A stretch of DNA of 64,000 bases from Hyalella azteca (GCF_000764305.2 NW_025932834.1:22765-86764), one strand, 5' to 3'; numbered from the stretch's first letter, positions 44,787 to 57,599 are shown. A program made the numbers and translations. The notes: generated by a model not told the origin, from the letters alone.

Positions 44787-44906
44787 CTCTTGGGTATGAT
44801 GAATACTTTGATGCGGGATTTGAGCAAATGTGGTAATAACAACGTTGGTGGATGTGGCCACATTAAGTACATATAATGCATCGCATCCAAATAATTTAGT
44901 AATATT
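44787..44906 (-). CDS. Candidate exon, hydrophobic
   Basis: ILLNYLDAMHYMYLMWPHPP + TLLLPHLLKSRIKVFIIPK between CATTGTAG and AAGAG|GTAAGT. Phase 2 to 2, and joins in phase with 45082-45200 (G-L-L-L-V-I-L-L). Looks like part of a membrane protein. Family not recognised. Confidence 0.55.
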
Positions 44907-45081
44907 CTACAATGAATAACGTTAATACACGTCATTGTATTTTAATTGCATTTACAATGAAGAGTTGCAAGTCCTAAATTGATTACATATTTTGCTCATA
45001 CATTAATTCATTCCTTAATTAATAATCACATTCTTGTTGTCTACGAATTATTTACACACCGAAAGATATTAGAAATCTCAC

Positions 45082-45200
45082 ACCAGGAGCAGTCCATTCA
45101 AATATCCTTCGTCGCCAGAACCTAATTTGATTGCTATATTCTGCGCCTCGTGTGCCAGCATCGCTCCAGCCAAGCGCAGTAATAACGCAAGGAAATTTGA
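45082..45200 (-). CDS. Candidate exon of an unrecognised protein
   Basis: SNFLALLLRLAGAMLAHEAQ + NIAIKLGSGDEGYLNGLLL between TTTCTTAG and CTGGT|GTGAGA. Phase 0 to 2. The next exon in phase is 44906-44787. Confidence 0.55.
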
Positions 45201-45299
45201 CTAAGAAATAATTTAATCAACAGAATTTACTCCCCACCAGCCTTGATTGATTATCCTGAGCCAACCGCCAATCGCGCCTGCACAGCGCCGGTATCAGCC

Positions 45300-45500
45300 T
45301 CCTGATTATGGTGCTGCTTAGGCGAGCGCTTCACTTCCACCTGATTATGGCGCTACTACGCATCACTTCCACCCGATTATTGCGCAACATACGTTTCATT
45401 TCTGCCAGATTATGGTGCTACATTCGCTTCACTTTCCCTGATTATGGTACAACGGTGCAGCGGACGCTTCACTAACGCCTGATTACGGTGCTTCGTAATG
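45300..45500. repeat. ~55-bp degenerate repeat
   Basis: Four units with CCTGATTATGG(T/C)GCT...GCTTCACTTCC. Confidence 0.65.
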
Positions 45501-45728
45501 GTCTAAACTCACAAACCACTCATCTTATTTCAAGGAAGTCCCAATATTTAATTGCTTCAAAATAAATCCAACGTGATTCCTACCTTGACAAGATCTTGCT
45601 CGATCGTTTGAAATAGTCTGTCTTTGTACGAAATGCATCGCAATTTGTTTCACGTTGCCATTTAGTAGAATAAATTGCCCATTTTCTATATTTCATTCAT
45701 TTAACGTTAAACGGATTTAATTTTCTAG

Positions 45729-45838
45729 CCTTTGAAGAAGCACTGGAAGTTGTTGAGAGATTCGATCCCACGCTCGATGAATTGGAAAAGCAATCCTCGT
45801 GTTTATTATTCCACTGTGGAATTCTTCCAATTACTGTA
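45729..45838 (+). pseudogene. Possible GR exon remnant
   Basis: After TTTTCTAG the plus strand reads FEEALEVVERFDPTLDELEK, reminiscent of the FEEALLCERFLRK end of the downstream GR exon, then stops. Weak evidence. Confidence 0.25.
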
Positions 45839-46058
45839 TTTCCACTGTAGAATTCTTGAAATACATTCGCAGGTGATCACCAGACAAGACAAAGTATTAC
45901 GGTTGGTAAATGTGTCTTCTGGCGCTTTGGAACTACAAGAAATTGGAGTGAATTTCATTGTTATATGCATTTTCAATAATTCAAGTCTTTTAAGTAATAA
46001 ATTTTATTTCTTTTTAAAGTGCCGAGGCTGGGCAGCATTTGCTGCCTTCATTGTAGTA

Positions 46059-46788
46059 ATGACCGAATATAGGTTTGGAGGAACATTACGTGTCGGCTCT
46101 TGTGCCAAACGTCTTGTCATCTTGCGGCAAATACATAAGAAAATAATGAGTTTTTAAGTGTGCAAAAATATTTTTTGAATGTGGTTGGTCTGCTTTGCTT
46201 CGATTGTGCGAAAACGAGGCTTCATGTTCCCTGGATGTTGTATGGATTGACTATTCATTTTAATATTATCTTTGTGTTGTGGGGCTGTCCGCCAGAGAAG
46301 AAACACAACACAAACTTGTATTTTTTCCTGATATTTCGTCGTATTTGCGACGCCTCAAGTAGTTTTTTGCTCCTACTCAACTCGCAGGGATTGGCCAAGG
46401 TGCTTCGTTTTCTGATGCGCTGCCAAAAAGACGTCAAGATTCGTTCGTATATGACATGAAAATTCGTGACTTAGATAAGCCCATGTTTGCCTTGTTTATA
46501 GCTTCCCTGTTCACATCGTACAAGTTTTGGACCTCTGCTTTGAATGCTGGCGGAAACTTTGCAGCTGAAATGAATGTACGCCAAATGCGATTGCTTGCTT
46601 ACTGGAGTTTTTTTGGATTTCTAGTTATTTTCCATGATTTCAGCCAGAAATTAACAAGAATTGCAGAATTCCGTTGCCGCTATTTGACAGGTACGATCTA
46701 CTCGTATAAGAAGAACACGTCAAGCTTGCAACATGAAACCGACGTTCAGTTCGAAGAAGCTTTGCTCTGCGAACGGTTCCTCAGGAAG
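46059..46788 (+). CDS. GR-like gene, large 5' exon (two frame breaks)
   Basis: MTEYRFGGTLRVGSCAKRLV in frame 3 passes to FLNVVGLLCFDCAKTRL in frame 2 and then to MKIRDLDKPMFALFIASLFT in frame 1, ending FEEALLCERFLRK|GTGAGG. Four to five hydrophobic segments. Order and spacing fit GR TM1-TM4. Confidence 0.6.
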
Positions 46789-49700
46789 GTGAGGGGAGTC
46801 ATATTTTTCCTCAGGAATTTCATGTTTGTTATTCCAAACCCCTCAGTTTGTCGGATTATTGCATGTTATTTAATTGATTTAATTGTCAAAAATTGTATGC
46901 CGTTTGGTTCTGAAAACTTAAGATGAGCTGTGTCGAAATGTTCAATAATTTCGATGATAATATTTAATTCTATTGTTTTTACTAGAAATTTAGTTCTTCT
47001 AGATTAATTTGACAATAAATAATATAATACCAACTCTTTTCCCCTTGACGTTTACTCTATTTCTATCCTGATTCACATGAACATAAACTATCGATTCACC
47101 TTGTCACAAAAAGTGAATGAAAAATAGCAACAAAATGATTTTTCTATAAAAACAAGATTTAGGATATGCAATGAATTTTTTTTCTGAAAGTTCCCTCGTT
47201 CAAATGATTATTGTATTACGATTCTATTTAATGTTGAATGAATAATTTCAATCCTTGAAAGATTATGAAGGTGAAGAAATCTTTTGTCTGAACATTCTTT
47301 GCAATATTAGAATATTCGTTTAATAGTTTCGGAAAAATTTATCTTTAAATATTAGCTGAATTATAAACATGTACACAATGTGTGAATAATATTATTTTCT
47401 TGTAAAGACTATCCAGGTTAAGGAATCTTTAATCGGAACTTTATCTTGGGCGATGACGGTACGCATTATAGGCGAGGTTGCCAACATCGCATGCTACGTC
47501 TACCTCTTCGTGACGGTTAGAGAGAAGATGCTGGCCATGACGATCACACTTCTTGCAGGCTTCTTGTTCCTCCTGTACGAGACCGGAGAACAATTCTCAA
47601 GCAAGGTGATGATGTGCACGAAGTTATTGAATATTTGCTATATTTGCTGGCCATGACGATCACACTTCTTGCAGGCTTCTTGTTCCTCCTGTACGAGACC
47701 GGAGAACAATTCTCAAGCAAGGTGATGATGTGCACGAAAATATTAAATAGTAGCTATTTATAGCCTGGCTCGATAATCCGTGTAGTTTTAAAATACCGTG
47801 ATACCGAATCCTATAAATAGAAAAAAATAATGTGTGCTAATTAACGAGACATGCCTTCAAACCCGCATTCGACTCTTTTATTTCAGCATTTGGAAAATGC
47901 CATTATTTTCTAATTAAATTTGGGTTCTGCAATTTAAAAAGGAAATTTTCTTTCTCACCCAATTTTTTCCTCCAATTAATGCAATGCTTTACTAATCTCC
48001 CACTATGAATGGAGTTTTCACTGATACCAGCGATATATTTTATAAACAACTGTACTGCGGCACTAGGCTTCAGACCCACAACCTTTGAGACAGATTTAAG
48101 ATATGAATTAGTCTCGTGCATCATTTATCGTTTTTTTAATAAAAAATTCGTCGTTTCTACATCTACAATGTTCAGCCAAAAATTCTTATATGCATCGGAC
48201 TTCTCGATTTTATTGCATTTTGTTTTGTTTTCAATTTGTTGCAACTTGAATCCAATGATTTGCATTGAAGTTATCGCATCTTATTTTTCTTCTTTATATT
48301 TAAGAAACAACAATCTTCAATGCTTACATGACTACGTAATCAAATTCTGAGTTTGTTTCAGAAACTTGAGACTAAGTAGTATCTTTCTAAGTAGTATCGT
48401 TCTAAGTAGTATCATTCGAGTATTTCTGATCGCAATGGTGTGAAATAAAATGTATACCAGAGTTATACATAAGTCTTCTTGATACGAGATACTTAATAGG
48501 TAAGGAAAGAAAAATAATATGAGCCCATCTACCTCTGTTCTCTTGGACTGATATTCAAATGCAAATATTAGTTATTTGGTGCTTCAGGACCGTATAATAT
48601 ATTTCGAGTTTCTAATTCAATTTGGTTAATTGACAGAGGCTGTAAAATTTCCATTAAGTTGACCTCTATAAAATCCCAACAGCAATTGTTTGGGAAAATG
48701 ACACATTATTTTCCGTTAATATCCATGGCGATCTGAGGGCATAAATCATGTAAAAATACTAGTTGACTCTTAAATATTTTGATGATGACCCTTAAATATT
48801 TTTTATAAATGTTTGTGTAAAGTTGACGCTTAAATATTTTGATCACAATTATGTATATATTTTGTTCTATATATTTCAGATGACAACGCTTGCCAACGAT
48901 GTGCACGACTCCGCCTCAGGAATCAGAGACGAAAGACTGCATCGTCAGGTGGAATAATTAGGTAAAAAAATCCATTTAACGTCCGTTAATTATTGATAAT
49001 AATTTATTTACATGGGGTATTGTCTAATGAAATATCCACTAAGAAGTTTTTTATTATTGTGGTACTTATATGGTGTTCAAATTGCTTTGCTTGTTTAAAA
49101 AAAAAACAGCTCATACTAATTAATGTTGCAGTAAAATTCCTTAGCTAATTTTTATTTTCTATTGGATCAAAATGCTTGTTCACTGTTCGAAAATTTCTAG
49201 ATCGAAAATTTTTGTGCCATTTTGAATGTTTGATGTTTAACCGAATGTTTTGAATGTTTAACCGAGGCATAATTTTAATCCTTTCACGTCATATTATATT
49301 ATTTAATATATGATTCAGAATTTAATTCGTATATCTTTTACTAGTTGATGCGGGTCAGAGAGCAGTTGCTGAGGCTGGCTCCTTTCACCCTGGGCGGCGC
49401 GTACACTTTACGACGGTCCTCCTTTGTGACGGTAAATTCCAGTGCCCACGAACATACATCTTCACTTTCTTCTACTGTCATCAACTTGAATGCTTGCATA
49501 TAATTAGACTATTGTATTTATTTTAAATTATCTTCTAATTTCGTTTTGTATTCATTGATCTAAGCCATGAAATCTTCGCCTGTTATGCACGACCCGTGCG
49601 TCAATTTGATTTTGCCTGAATTTTCGAGGGCAGCCCAAATTTTGCTTGAACTTTTGAGGACAGATTATGTTAATGTTAATTCCTCAAAGCCATCAACATT

Positions 49701-49870
49701 AAATACCAAATTTAATTGGAATCATTTATGTGTGTCAACATAAAAATCTATTAATTTGTATCCCGATTTACGTACGTCTCCATATTTCATGATGTAAGAA
49801 ACTTAAAAATTATCTTCCTCTCTAGGTGCTGTACTCGCTCCTGGGTTTTGTCATCATCCTCTGCAAATGA
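46059..49870 (+). CDS. Gustatory receptor-like 7TM protein, reading frame broken
   Basis: Exons: 46059-46788 (interrupted), 47417-47605, 48880-48948, 49345-49431, 49826-49870. The last four join in phase 0 at every junction and give the typical arthropod GR C-terminus: a TM5/6 exon (ESLIGTLSWAMTVRIIGEVA...LAMTITLLAGFLFLLYETG), a short loop exon, an exon ending LAPFTLGGAYTLRRSSFVT and a final TM7 exon VLYSLLGFVIILCK. The canonical TYhhhhhQF is replaced by a shorter ending. The first exon needs two frame changes (near a T5 run at about 46152 and at about 46455). GRs are ligand-gated cation channels of chemosensory neurons, and the ligand here is unknown. Could be a young pseudogene or carry assembly indels. 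Confidence 0.75.
47417..47605 (+). CDS. GR-like gene, exon 2
   Basis: VKESLIGTLSWAMTVRIIGE to GEQFSSK, 63 codons, phase 0 to 0. The 3' part and the donor AGCAAG|GTGATG are tandemly duplicated 116 bases downstream. Confidence 0.78.
47530..47745. repeat. 116-bp duplication spanning a GR exon end and its donor
   Basis: About 93 bases from GCTGGCCATGACGATC to GTGATGATGTGCACGAA recur 116 bases later, reproducing 76 coding bases and the splice donor (exon-side bases 47605 and 47721). Out of frame. Confidence 0.92.
48880..48948 (+). CDS. GR-like gene, exon 3
   Basis: MTTLANDVHDSASGIRDERL + HRQ, 23 codons, phase 0, TTTCAG acceptor and CGTCAG|GTGGAA donor. Corresponds to the intracellular loop before TM7. 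Confidence 0.7.
49345..49431 (+). CDS. GR-like gene, exon 4
   Basis: LMRVREQLLRLAPFTLGGAY + TLRRSSFVT, the conserved pre-TM7 segment of GRs. Phase 0 to 0, donor GACG|GTAAAT. Confidence 0.8.
49826..49870 (+). CDS. GR-like gene, terminal exon
   Basis: VLYSLLGFVIILCK then TGA. TTCCTCTCTAG acceptor. Short TM7 exon, as usual for the family. Confidence 0.8.
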   Translation: MLYSLLGFVIILCK

Positions 49871-52800
49871 AAGACTACATGACCGAAGAGGCATTAATCA
49901 AAAATTGTCAACAAACTCATTACTGAGGGAATACTCAAGTTCGACATAAGTAGCAAAAGTGAGCCAACTTTTAATTATGCAGAAAATTTCTTAATTTATT
50001 TATTTATTTTCGGTGACGACAGCCTTTGTGACATTAAAACTTGATGTTGCCTTACAGTCACTCGGCCAGCAATTGTCAATATATGAATGATAATCGTAGG
50101 ATGTTCTTTATGGCACTATTATATTAAACCTGCTAGTTTCATGCATTATCATTATAATATTTATTATAATAATTAATTCAACTAGTTATTTACTTTTAAA
50201 CTACACAAATGCTTTGCATGTATCACGATTATCAATTTATCTGTTTACAAAGTAGGTCTCCAACCAGTAACTCTGCTAATTAACTCGAAATTTTTGCCAA
50301 TACAACGAAATTAATTCCCTTCATAACGGTGTATTTGTTAAATAAATAACATGGGTGTCAGTTCAAACGTTTCTGAATTTAGTTTCTTTCCAATGGCTCT
50401 TTTAATTTAACTCGAAATATTACTTCAACCCCAGAAATTTTTTCATGTGGGCTCAGTCTTTTCTGCATTAGGTACCTAACCGATAGCTGCCTCAAATGAG
50501 TTGGATCTCCACCAAACACATAAAATATGTTAATTTCACAAAGGTGCAGTGACTGTAAAATTTAGGGTATTTGTATTTCTCCGTTCTGAATTATTTAATT
50601 AACCTACAACTGAAAATAAAATTTGGTTAATTTGGATATCCAAATGAAATTGCATCCCCACTTAATCCGAGAAAAAGGTTTATTCTACAACTGCGCAGTG
50701 ATGAAACAATAATTGAATTAATTATATGTACACCATAGTTTTGTTATACTTTGAATTTAACTAAGTAAGCCATTCAATTTTATAAATATTTTTCATCAAA
50801 CTCTTTCTTGTATGATACGATAGGACAATCAATGAGTGACACAATACACTGAACGTATAGTCTTGAATTTTATTACTTACTGAACGTGAGATCATCATAG
50901 ATGAACTCGACAAATTTTAAATAAGTATTCCTTTTTATAAAATAATACGATTACTCCATAATATGAACGAAGACGATATATAATCATTTCAAAGCTGATC
51001 GACACCAAAGTTATGAAAGTGTCGAAAATAAGATTATTCCGCTCCATTCAGTGTTGATTGAACAAATTAAAAACAGATTAGTGGGAGAAAGCTTTCAAAA
51101 CTCTCTCTTGCTTAACATTGTCATCTCTATTATTTGCTAGAAAGTTGTGTAAAATTCCGTAAATTAAATCGAAGCAAAGGAATTTCATTAATAAAATAAC
51201 TTTTGTATTGTTCGTCGCATTGTTGCTCTCGTTAAACTTACTCAGTCGCTGTTGATATTTGCCTCCGCGAGCCAGAATAATTTAAGATTGTTGTGCAATC
51301 TGGCGATGATAATACAATATACCATTGCCACCTAGCAAATAATGGTTATTTATCGGAACCAGTGATTCCATGGATAACTTTGAAAATTTTAGAAATATTA
51401 GCCTTCAGTCTGGAAAATCGAAAATTGATTGGAACATTTGAACATCAGATAACCTTATTCAACATGCAAATAAAATTGCACTTATACGTGCGAAAAATTT
51501 CTCTAGTTTTGTCCTAATATTTATATAACAAAATATATATATTATATATTTTATATTTATATAAAAATATAAATTATATATTTTGGTTATATTGGTTATA
51601 TATTTATATATAATAAATATATAACCGAGTATGTGGTTACAGACGAGAGAACCTGTGGAGGAAATAAGGAAGAGCTTCATTAATGTAATCGGTACCATAC
51701 AAATACATAAAAATTTATTTGTGTAGTTATGAAGTTACTTTCATATAATTCATCAGTGAGGATGCATTTCAAATTTATACAGAACTTTGCCGCATATATT
51801 CAAGGCCCAAGAATTTGTTGAAAAACCTTCATTATTAGAATACAAATGATCATTGTAGCCGCCATTTTCCATTTCTCTGGAATTTGCAGATGTAGAATTA
51901 GTCTACTAGACGTAGTTTATTTCTGATGCGTCAGAGCATTCAGTGTTGGACCCCAGACGCCTGTATAGTACCCGAGGAACCAAGCTATTCGGTCAGTTAG
52001 ATTTGTTAATTATTTGAACTATTGATTATACCGTTTCATACTTTTTGATGTATCTTGGTTCATACATTGTCATTTCAGATTGATGCAGCAAAAAAAAACA
52101 TTGTAAATTTCGCTAGAATTTTATTTTTGCGCCATAATTTGTGCCCGAAATGGAGAAAGTCAGGATGAGAAAATTAAATGTTATTATGATTACTGATATA
52201 TTACTACTGATATATTAAGTTAAGATGATAAATTCAATTCATAAAATACGTATTTGTTGATTAATTCAATGAGTAAAAAAATTCTATAACTTACACTTCA
52301 CCAGAAACTCAGACGAAAGTTTCCTGATACAAATTTCTAAAGTTATAGAATTTAAAAATTATAAAATAAAAAAGTTTTAAAGTTACAGCATATAACAAAA
52401 ATTAACTATTCAGCGAGCAAATGAATTGTATATCTTCAGCAAGAAAGTGGCTTCTGCGCAAATTACCAAAATATAAATAAAGTGGGGAGTTCATACCGGC
52501 CATCGCTGCCCGGTATGTTTTCTTGCTATAGGTTGTCCTCATGGACGCCAAATATGTTATTTTGTGACGAAATTTTAAACAGATTTATATATTTATAAAT
52601 TCATTATTGGATTAAATCGGAAAATTTCATATACAATTTTCAGTTTAGGTATGCACCCGAATACTTTAAATGTCAAGCTCATAACAAACAATCAAAAGGC
52701 ACATGTAACAATATATTTGCTAAAAAGAAAATAAATGACAGCTTCTGAATAATTTAACCATAGTATTGCAACTGTATTCCATAAAATTTAAAGATAAATT

Positions 52801-53820
52801 AATGAACTAACAGAAGACGAGTTCGAGGCTAAGAATATAATTTTCCTTTTCTAGAAATTTCAAAATACTGAATTATTAAAAGTGGAATTTCTTTTAGCGT
52901 GCTAACGAGAATCCCATTATATCAACCTCATGAAAGGTAAATTGTCAAAGTTATAATTATGAAAATTATCGGAAAATTACGCTTGGCATGTTAGGCCAAC
53001 TTCCAATTAAGGTTAATAGCCTTGTATAATAAAGTTTATCCTCTATATCAAAAAATAAATTCAGAATATCCCTGATCGGAGCAATTTTATCCCTATTATT
53101 TATTGGTTTATATGCTTTTTCAACGAAAATTTCACAAAAAAATAGAAACCGGGTCCTGATGTTGAACTCTAGAACAGGAAATTGTTCATCAATTTATCAG
53201 AAGAAATTCTTGATTTTAATGTAAAAATTAAGGACTAAGACTGGGTATTCTCTTCTGAAAATTCCCGATTATTTGTTATTTGTTCTTCCTCTTCTTAAGC
53301 TCCGAAATAGATTTTTATTGCATAATAGAATTTACGTTCCCGAGTTGAGGAGTCAACTACAGAAAGGGTTGCGAGCGAAATATCACTGGATTGATAATTT
53401 TTCAATAAATTCATTTCATTCGTGCCCGATTCTGGTTTCATGATGAGAATATGACAGAGAAATTAATCCAATTTGGCATACAATTCATGATTTTGAGTCA
53501 GTCATTGCACGAGTCAAGCAATGCTAGGCATCATATGTCAAGTAAGTTGCTGTTCTAATTCAAATAGTAATAGCTTCAGTATCGATTTCATTAATTAGGC
53601 CTTTGTTATAACATAATCTGAATATAAATAATGCAGGCATCGTTTGTAATATCCGGTAAAATATTCACAACAACAGGAAATCTGTAGGGACACTATGCAT
53701 CTTTGTTATCAGTTTTATTTATTTTCAAGAATAGCTAGCAGTTTTGCAAACTATCCGTGCAACTTATAGGTTATGTCGTTGTCCGCGTCGGAACAACAAA
53801 AATTTGCTATACTAGGTTAA
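49871..53820. other. Long AT-rich intergenic region
   Basis: Nearly 4 kb with no supported exon. Contains TA-rich runs at 51530-51620 and no clear transposon termini. Confidence 0.5.
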
Positions 53821-53826
53821 ATATTA

Positions 53827-54560
53827 CTAATAGTAATGTGTAGATTTATCTTTCCTAAACATGACTTGGCGATCAGACTTGGTAAATTTTTGAATATCTT
53901 CTGAGGCGGTTGGTACGTCGTCATCTAGAGGCTTGAGGTGATAACGCTTTTGTATGTCGCTGAGTTTTGGTTTCTGCCGTTGATCACATTTTTGTTCATC
54001 TAAGTTGTTTGGCAAGACAGCTGCGGGTTTGAGTCGATCAATTGAGACACTTCAGTTTTACCGTCAAGTAATTGGATAGTGAAAATTTTCGGGAATCGTT
54101 GTAAAACGAGGTAAGGGCCGGTGTACGGAGCTTCATTCAAGCGACGCATTCGGTCCACACGGAGCCACACGTGAGTGCAATTCTTCAGCTGTTTTGGTAC
54201 GTGCTGTTTCCGACACGAATGATGATGGTTCGAAAGAAAGTTTAGCAGGTATGTTTCGCGCATTAACTTGACTAGTTTCTGATGCAGTCTTGGGTAACTT
54301 CTTTTTTTTATGAGGTTCGTTGGTAATGAATGGTCTTGTATAGAGCAAGCTACTGCCAGTGACCGCTGAATGCTCAGTAACCGGACTCTTTAGGGGTACC
54401 TCGTAGTCCAAGTAAGGCAACTGGTAGGGCTTCAATCCATGATTCTCTACGAGCCATTATGGCTGCTTTTCAATGTTCGGTGAAGGCGTTCCACCATACC
54501 ATTACTCTGTGGATGGTATGATATAGTACGAAGGCAGTGGAAGGCGGTGGCTACTTATAG
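53827..54560 (-). mobile_element. Ty3/gypsy-type retrotransposon remnant (integrase C-terminus)
   Basis: Minus-strand fragments: SYHPQSNGMVERLHRTLKSS (end of the integrase core, about 54530-54470), then ALPYLDYEVP-like sequence, VWLRVDRMRRLNEAPYTGPY and LVLQRFPKIFTIQLLDGKT (GPY/F module), and a hydrophilic C-terminal tail ending at a stop near 53827. Frame shifts and stops interrupt it, and no LTRs were found next to it. Confidence 0.82.
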
Positions 54561-55320
54561 ATTGACATTCTTTCTTCGTCGATTCAGTGATTCGTAGTGT
54601 CACAACAACTTGGTTCGCCAATGTTTGAGGTGCAACCTTCATACTTTACAAAATGCACTTTGAACATTATCCTCGGCAAATTCGTGTTGTAATTCCCGTT
54701 CTAAGTTCTTAAATTCTAGCGGTACCGAACCAACCGTTCCGCTATAAAGCATTAGCTTACAATTTTGCATTACTTCTAAACACAAATAAGTAAGTAGAAT
54801 TATCTTATATAAATGAAATAATTTTCTTAAGAAGAATATTCGTTAAGATATTCGTCTTACGATATTCGTTATTTCAACGAAATGCTAATATTATCTTTGG
54901 TATAATTGCGTCGGATGTTAACCAATATTTAGTATAAAGACGTCGGATAATATAACATCGGAGTGAATGATTTCAATTTATATCATCCCAAAAAGGAAAT
55001 GCTCTTTCATGAAAATATGCTGTCAATAAAAACCCTGCCATCTCAAATAACTTAGAGGAAAACATACATAAAATATCGTTCATCTCGAATATATATGGAT
55101 TGGAAAATATTTAATTTAGCCCAAACTTGGGCTCGAAGTCGTTGATCACAGCAGCAAAATGAGAGACGACGCAGCTTCTGAGAAGTCAGAAGCATCTGGG
55201 AGAGACAATATATTGATTTTAAATCTTCCAGCATGATTTTTAATTGAAATTTAACACTTAACACGTTGACTACGATTGCTTCATCTTGTACAATTATTTC
55301 ATTTTTTGTACTTTTTTTAA

Positions 55321-55552
55321 GCAGGGTTGCCAGACGGTCATTTTTTCCGGACAAATTCCGTGATTTAGTTTCTCTCAATTGCGTTGGCCGGCTAAAATTT
55401 ATGATAGAGGTGCTTCATAATTAAATTTTAAATACTGCAAAAAGAAAATAAGTGGAATTTTTATAGCGGAACCTACAAATAAACTAGTATACATTGAATT
55501 CTCGGCATTTTTGGGCCTTTTTTGTTCTCGGATTTGGCCGATTTTAGGCAAC
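55321..55552. repeat. Short interspersed element with inverted ends
   Basis: Starts CAGGGTTGCCAGACGGTC and ends GGCAACCTG. The GACAAATTCCGTGATTT...GTTGGCCGGCTAAAATTTAT interior recurs at about 58595-58660. Possible MITE. Target duplication not seen. Confidence 0.5.
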
Positions 55553-55975
55553 CTGAATTATGTACCACTACGTCCTGGAGAAATACATTTCGTGGTACGC
55601 ATATGTACCAATACGTAGTCAACGTGTTAAATATTATTTAGAACAAAATTTAATTGGTTATTTGGGAAATTTTAGGATCATCAAAATGCGCTTGGCTACA
55701 TTCCTATATGTACAGACTCTTCTAAATTTCAACATATCGAGTAAGATATTGTAGAATTATATTATCGTTCTTAATAAATTGATATTACAAATTAAAATAC
55801 TTCCAAAGGCCATTGCGTTGGTCATGAAAATTAAAATAGACCAATTTTGAGAGGCAATATCATAACTCTCATCTGATGTAAAGAAAGCAAAGGGCGTTAT
55901 GCCAGTCTACTCCAAACAGCTTGAATTAAGACTTATGGATGTTTCTTAAGAAAACATAAAGTACAACATCCTCCG

Positions 55976-56230
55976 TCACACTTGATACTTCATGCTCCAG
56001 ACTAGCATGCAATAAATACAAGTTCTCATCGCATCAGTGAGGCGCTGAGGTGACCGACACACCGCAAACATCATGATCATGTAGATGAGCAGGAATAGAG
56101 GTATCATTCCATACACCATATTTCCGGACAACATGTTCGATGCCGCAGCCATTATGTTCACGACGCAACTGAACAACAAACTTATTCCACCGCCCAGGCT
56201 TTTGGTGAACTGCTCCTTGATGCGCACAAC
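55976..56230 (-). CDS. Second GR-like gene, exon 2
   Basis: TTATGCAG acceptor, then GR-type TM5/TM6 sequence. It runs to a stop at 55976 after WSMKYQV. In intact GRs a donor would lie near TDAMRTC, and none with good consensus is present. Confidence 0.55.
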   Translation of the reverse strand, partial: VVRIKEQFTKSLGGGISLLFSCVVNIMAAASNMLSGNMVYGMIPLFLLIYMIMMFAVCRSPQRLTDAMRTCIYCMLVWSMKYQV

Positions 56231-57239
56231 CTGCATAAGGTATTAGATTTTGGCCTTCATGGCTTGTAGCATGGCTAAGCGTTGTAAACATCTAGATTGA
56301 AACGAGTTCAAACTCTCATTGATGAACAATGTATTCTAGCCTGCATGACATTTTGGTATCACGGAATTCAGCATTTATCAGGTATGAAATTAAGCTTGAA
56401 ATAGGGAAACTGTCGACAGTTCTGCAACATTTTTCTCAAAATCCATTTGCATTATATAAGATATTTATGTAAAACCACCAATTCAAGGCAAATGGTTGGT
56501 CAGACTGACGAATATCACAGAAAAAATATACAAAAAATCATTAAGAAGTTTGCTTATGGTACTTTACCTTCTCAAATCTACGTTGAAATGTATTCACACT
56601 CCTTGCTATTTCTTTCGTCCTGCTAAGCTCCGCTTCATGGACAGCATCGTCCAGATCGTGCTCAGCGTCTTGCAGAAACCTGACGTTCTCAATGGCCACG
56701 ATGCGACAAATTATGACCAACATGCAAGACTCGACCAGAACGTGTGAGTGAAACATGGAGTAGATCACCTTCAGGAAGAGGCTGCCATGTTCCACGAACA
56801 TCAAGTAAATGAACGAAGCAAGAACGGTAACACACAGAACAACCACTGAAGTCCTGACCACAGAATCCAGTTTTTCTGGCTTTTGACTTGAAGATTTTTT
56901 GATTTCATCGCCTGAACTCGATCCATCATGCGGTACAAGGTATCACTGTTATAGCTCATAGGTAATCCAATTATAGCCAGAGAGAATAATCCACCGAAAA
57001 TGAAACGAACCGTAAGAGATGCCCTAGCTGAGGAATGTTCAGTATTCGGAAGATAAATGTAGAAGGCGAAAAATAATACCATGCGGCTTCATCCGCTGTG
57101 CAATTGTGTCCAGGAATTGGTGCTCGCAGTTCCAGGAATTGTATGGCGTCGCGGCTGAGCTGTTGGAGACGCAACCATCAGTGCGGCGGAGACCATTCGA
57201 TGGTTCATCTTGTAAGCTCACAGTTGTGTTACGGTTCAT
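55976..57239 (-). CDS. Second gustatory receptor-like gene, broken and incomplete
   Basis: A large exon 57239-56568 begins MNRNTTVSLQDEPSNGLRRT and contains FIFGGLFSLAIIGLPMSYNS, TSVVVLCVTVLASFIYLMFV and a long amphipathic loop (DAEHDLDDAVHEAELS) ending RRFEK|GTAAAG. A second exon 56230-55976 reads VVRIKEQFTKSLGGGISLLF, FLLIYMIMMFAVCRSPQRL. Layout and loop positions match the GR gene at 46-50 kb, on the opposite strand. Two frame changes are needed in the first exon (near 57070 in a T-rich run and between 56945 and 56870), and no TM7 exon was found below 55976. Pseudogene, or a gene with assembly errors. Confidence 0.6.
56568..57239 (-). CDS. Second GR-like gene, large exon
   Basis: Frame path 2 to 1 to 2. 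The middle part is read in a different frame from both ends. Donor GAGAAG|GTAAAG, phase 0. Confidence 0.55.
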
Positions 57240-57599
57240 AATTCACTTAAATTAGGGGCCGATTGAAGCATCTAACCGTCATTAATTTGGACAGAAAAAT
57301 GTTTATTTCCTGTTAATATTATAATACAAATGAATAAGTTCATATATATAATATATATTATAATAGAAATATATTTTTTCTGTTAATTTGGTTCTTAATT
57401 TTCGCAGTGCAATTTCCAGTTTTAAAAATCTTCTGAACTGTGTTGACGCTAAACTCCTCATTTGAATATCTTGACCGAAATAAATGACATCGAATGCTTC
57501 TGGCTCCAATGTTGCATATTCCGGAGTTGAAATAAGTAATTTGTGGACTAACAGTTAATTTGACACAAATTAGTGGCATCTTTGTTAATTATTTCGTTT

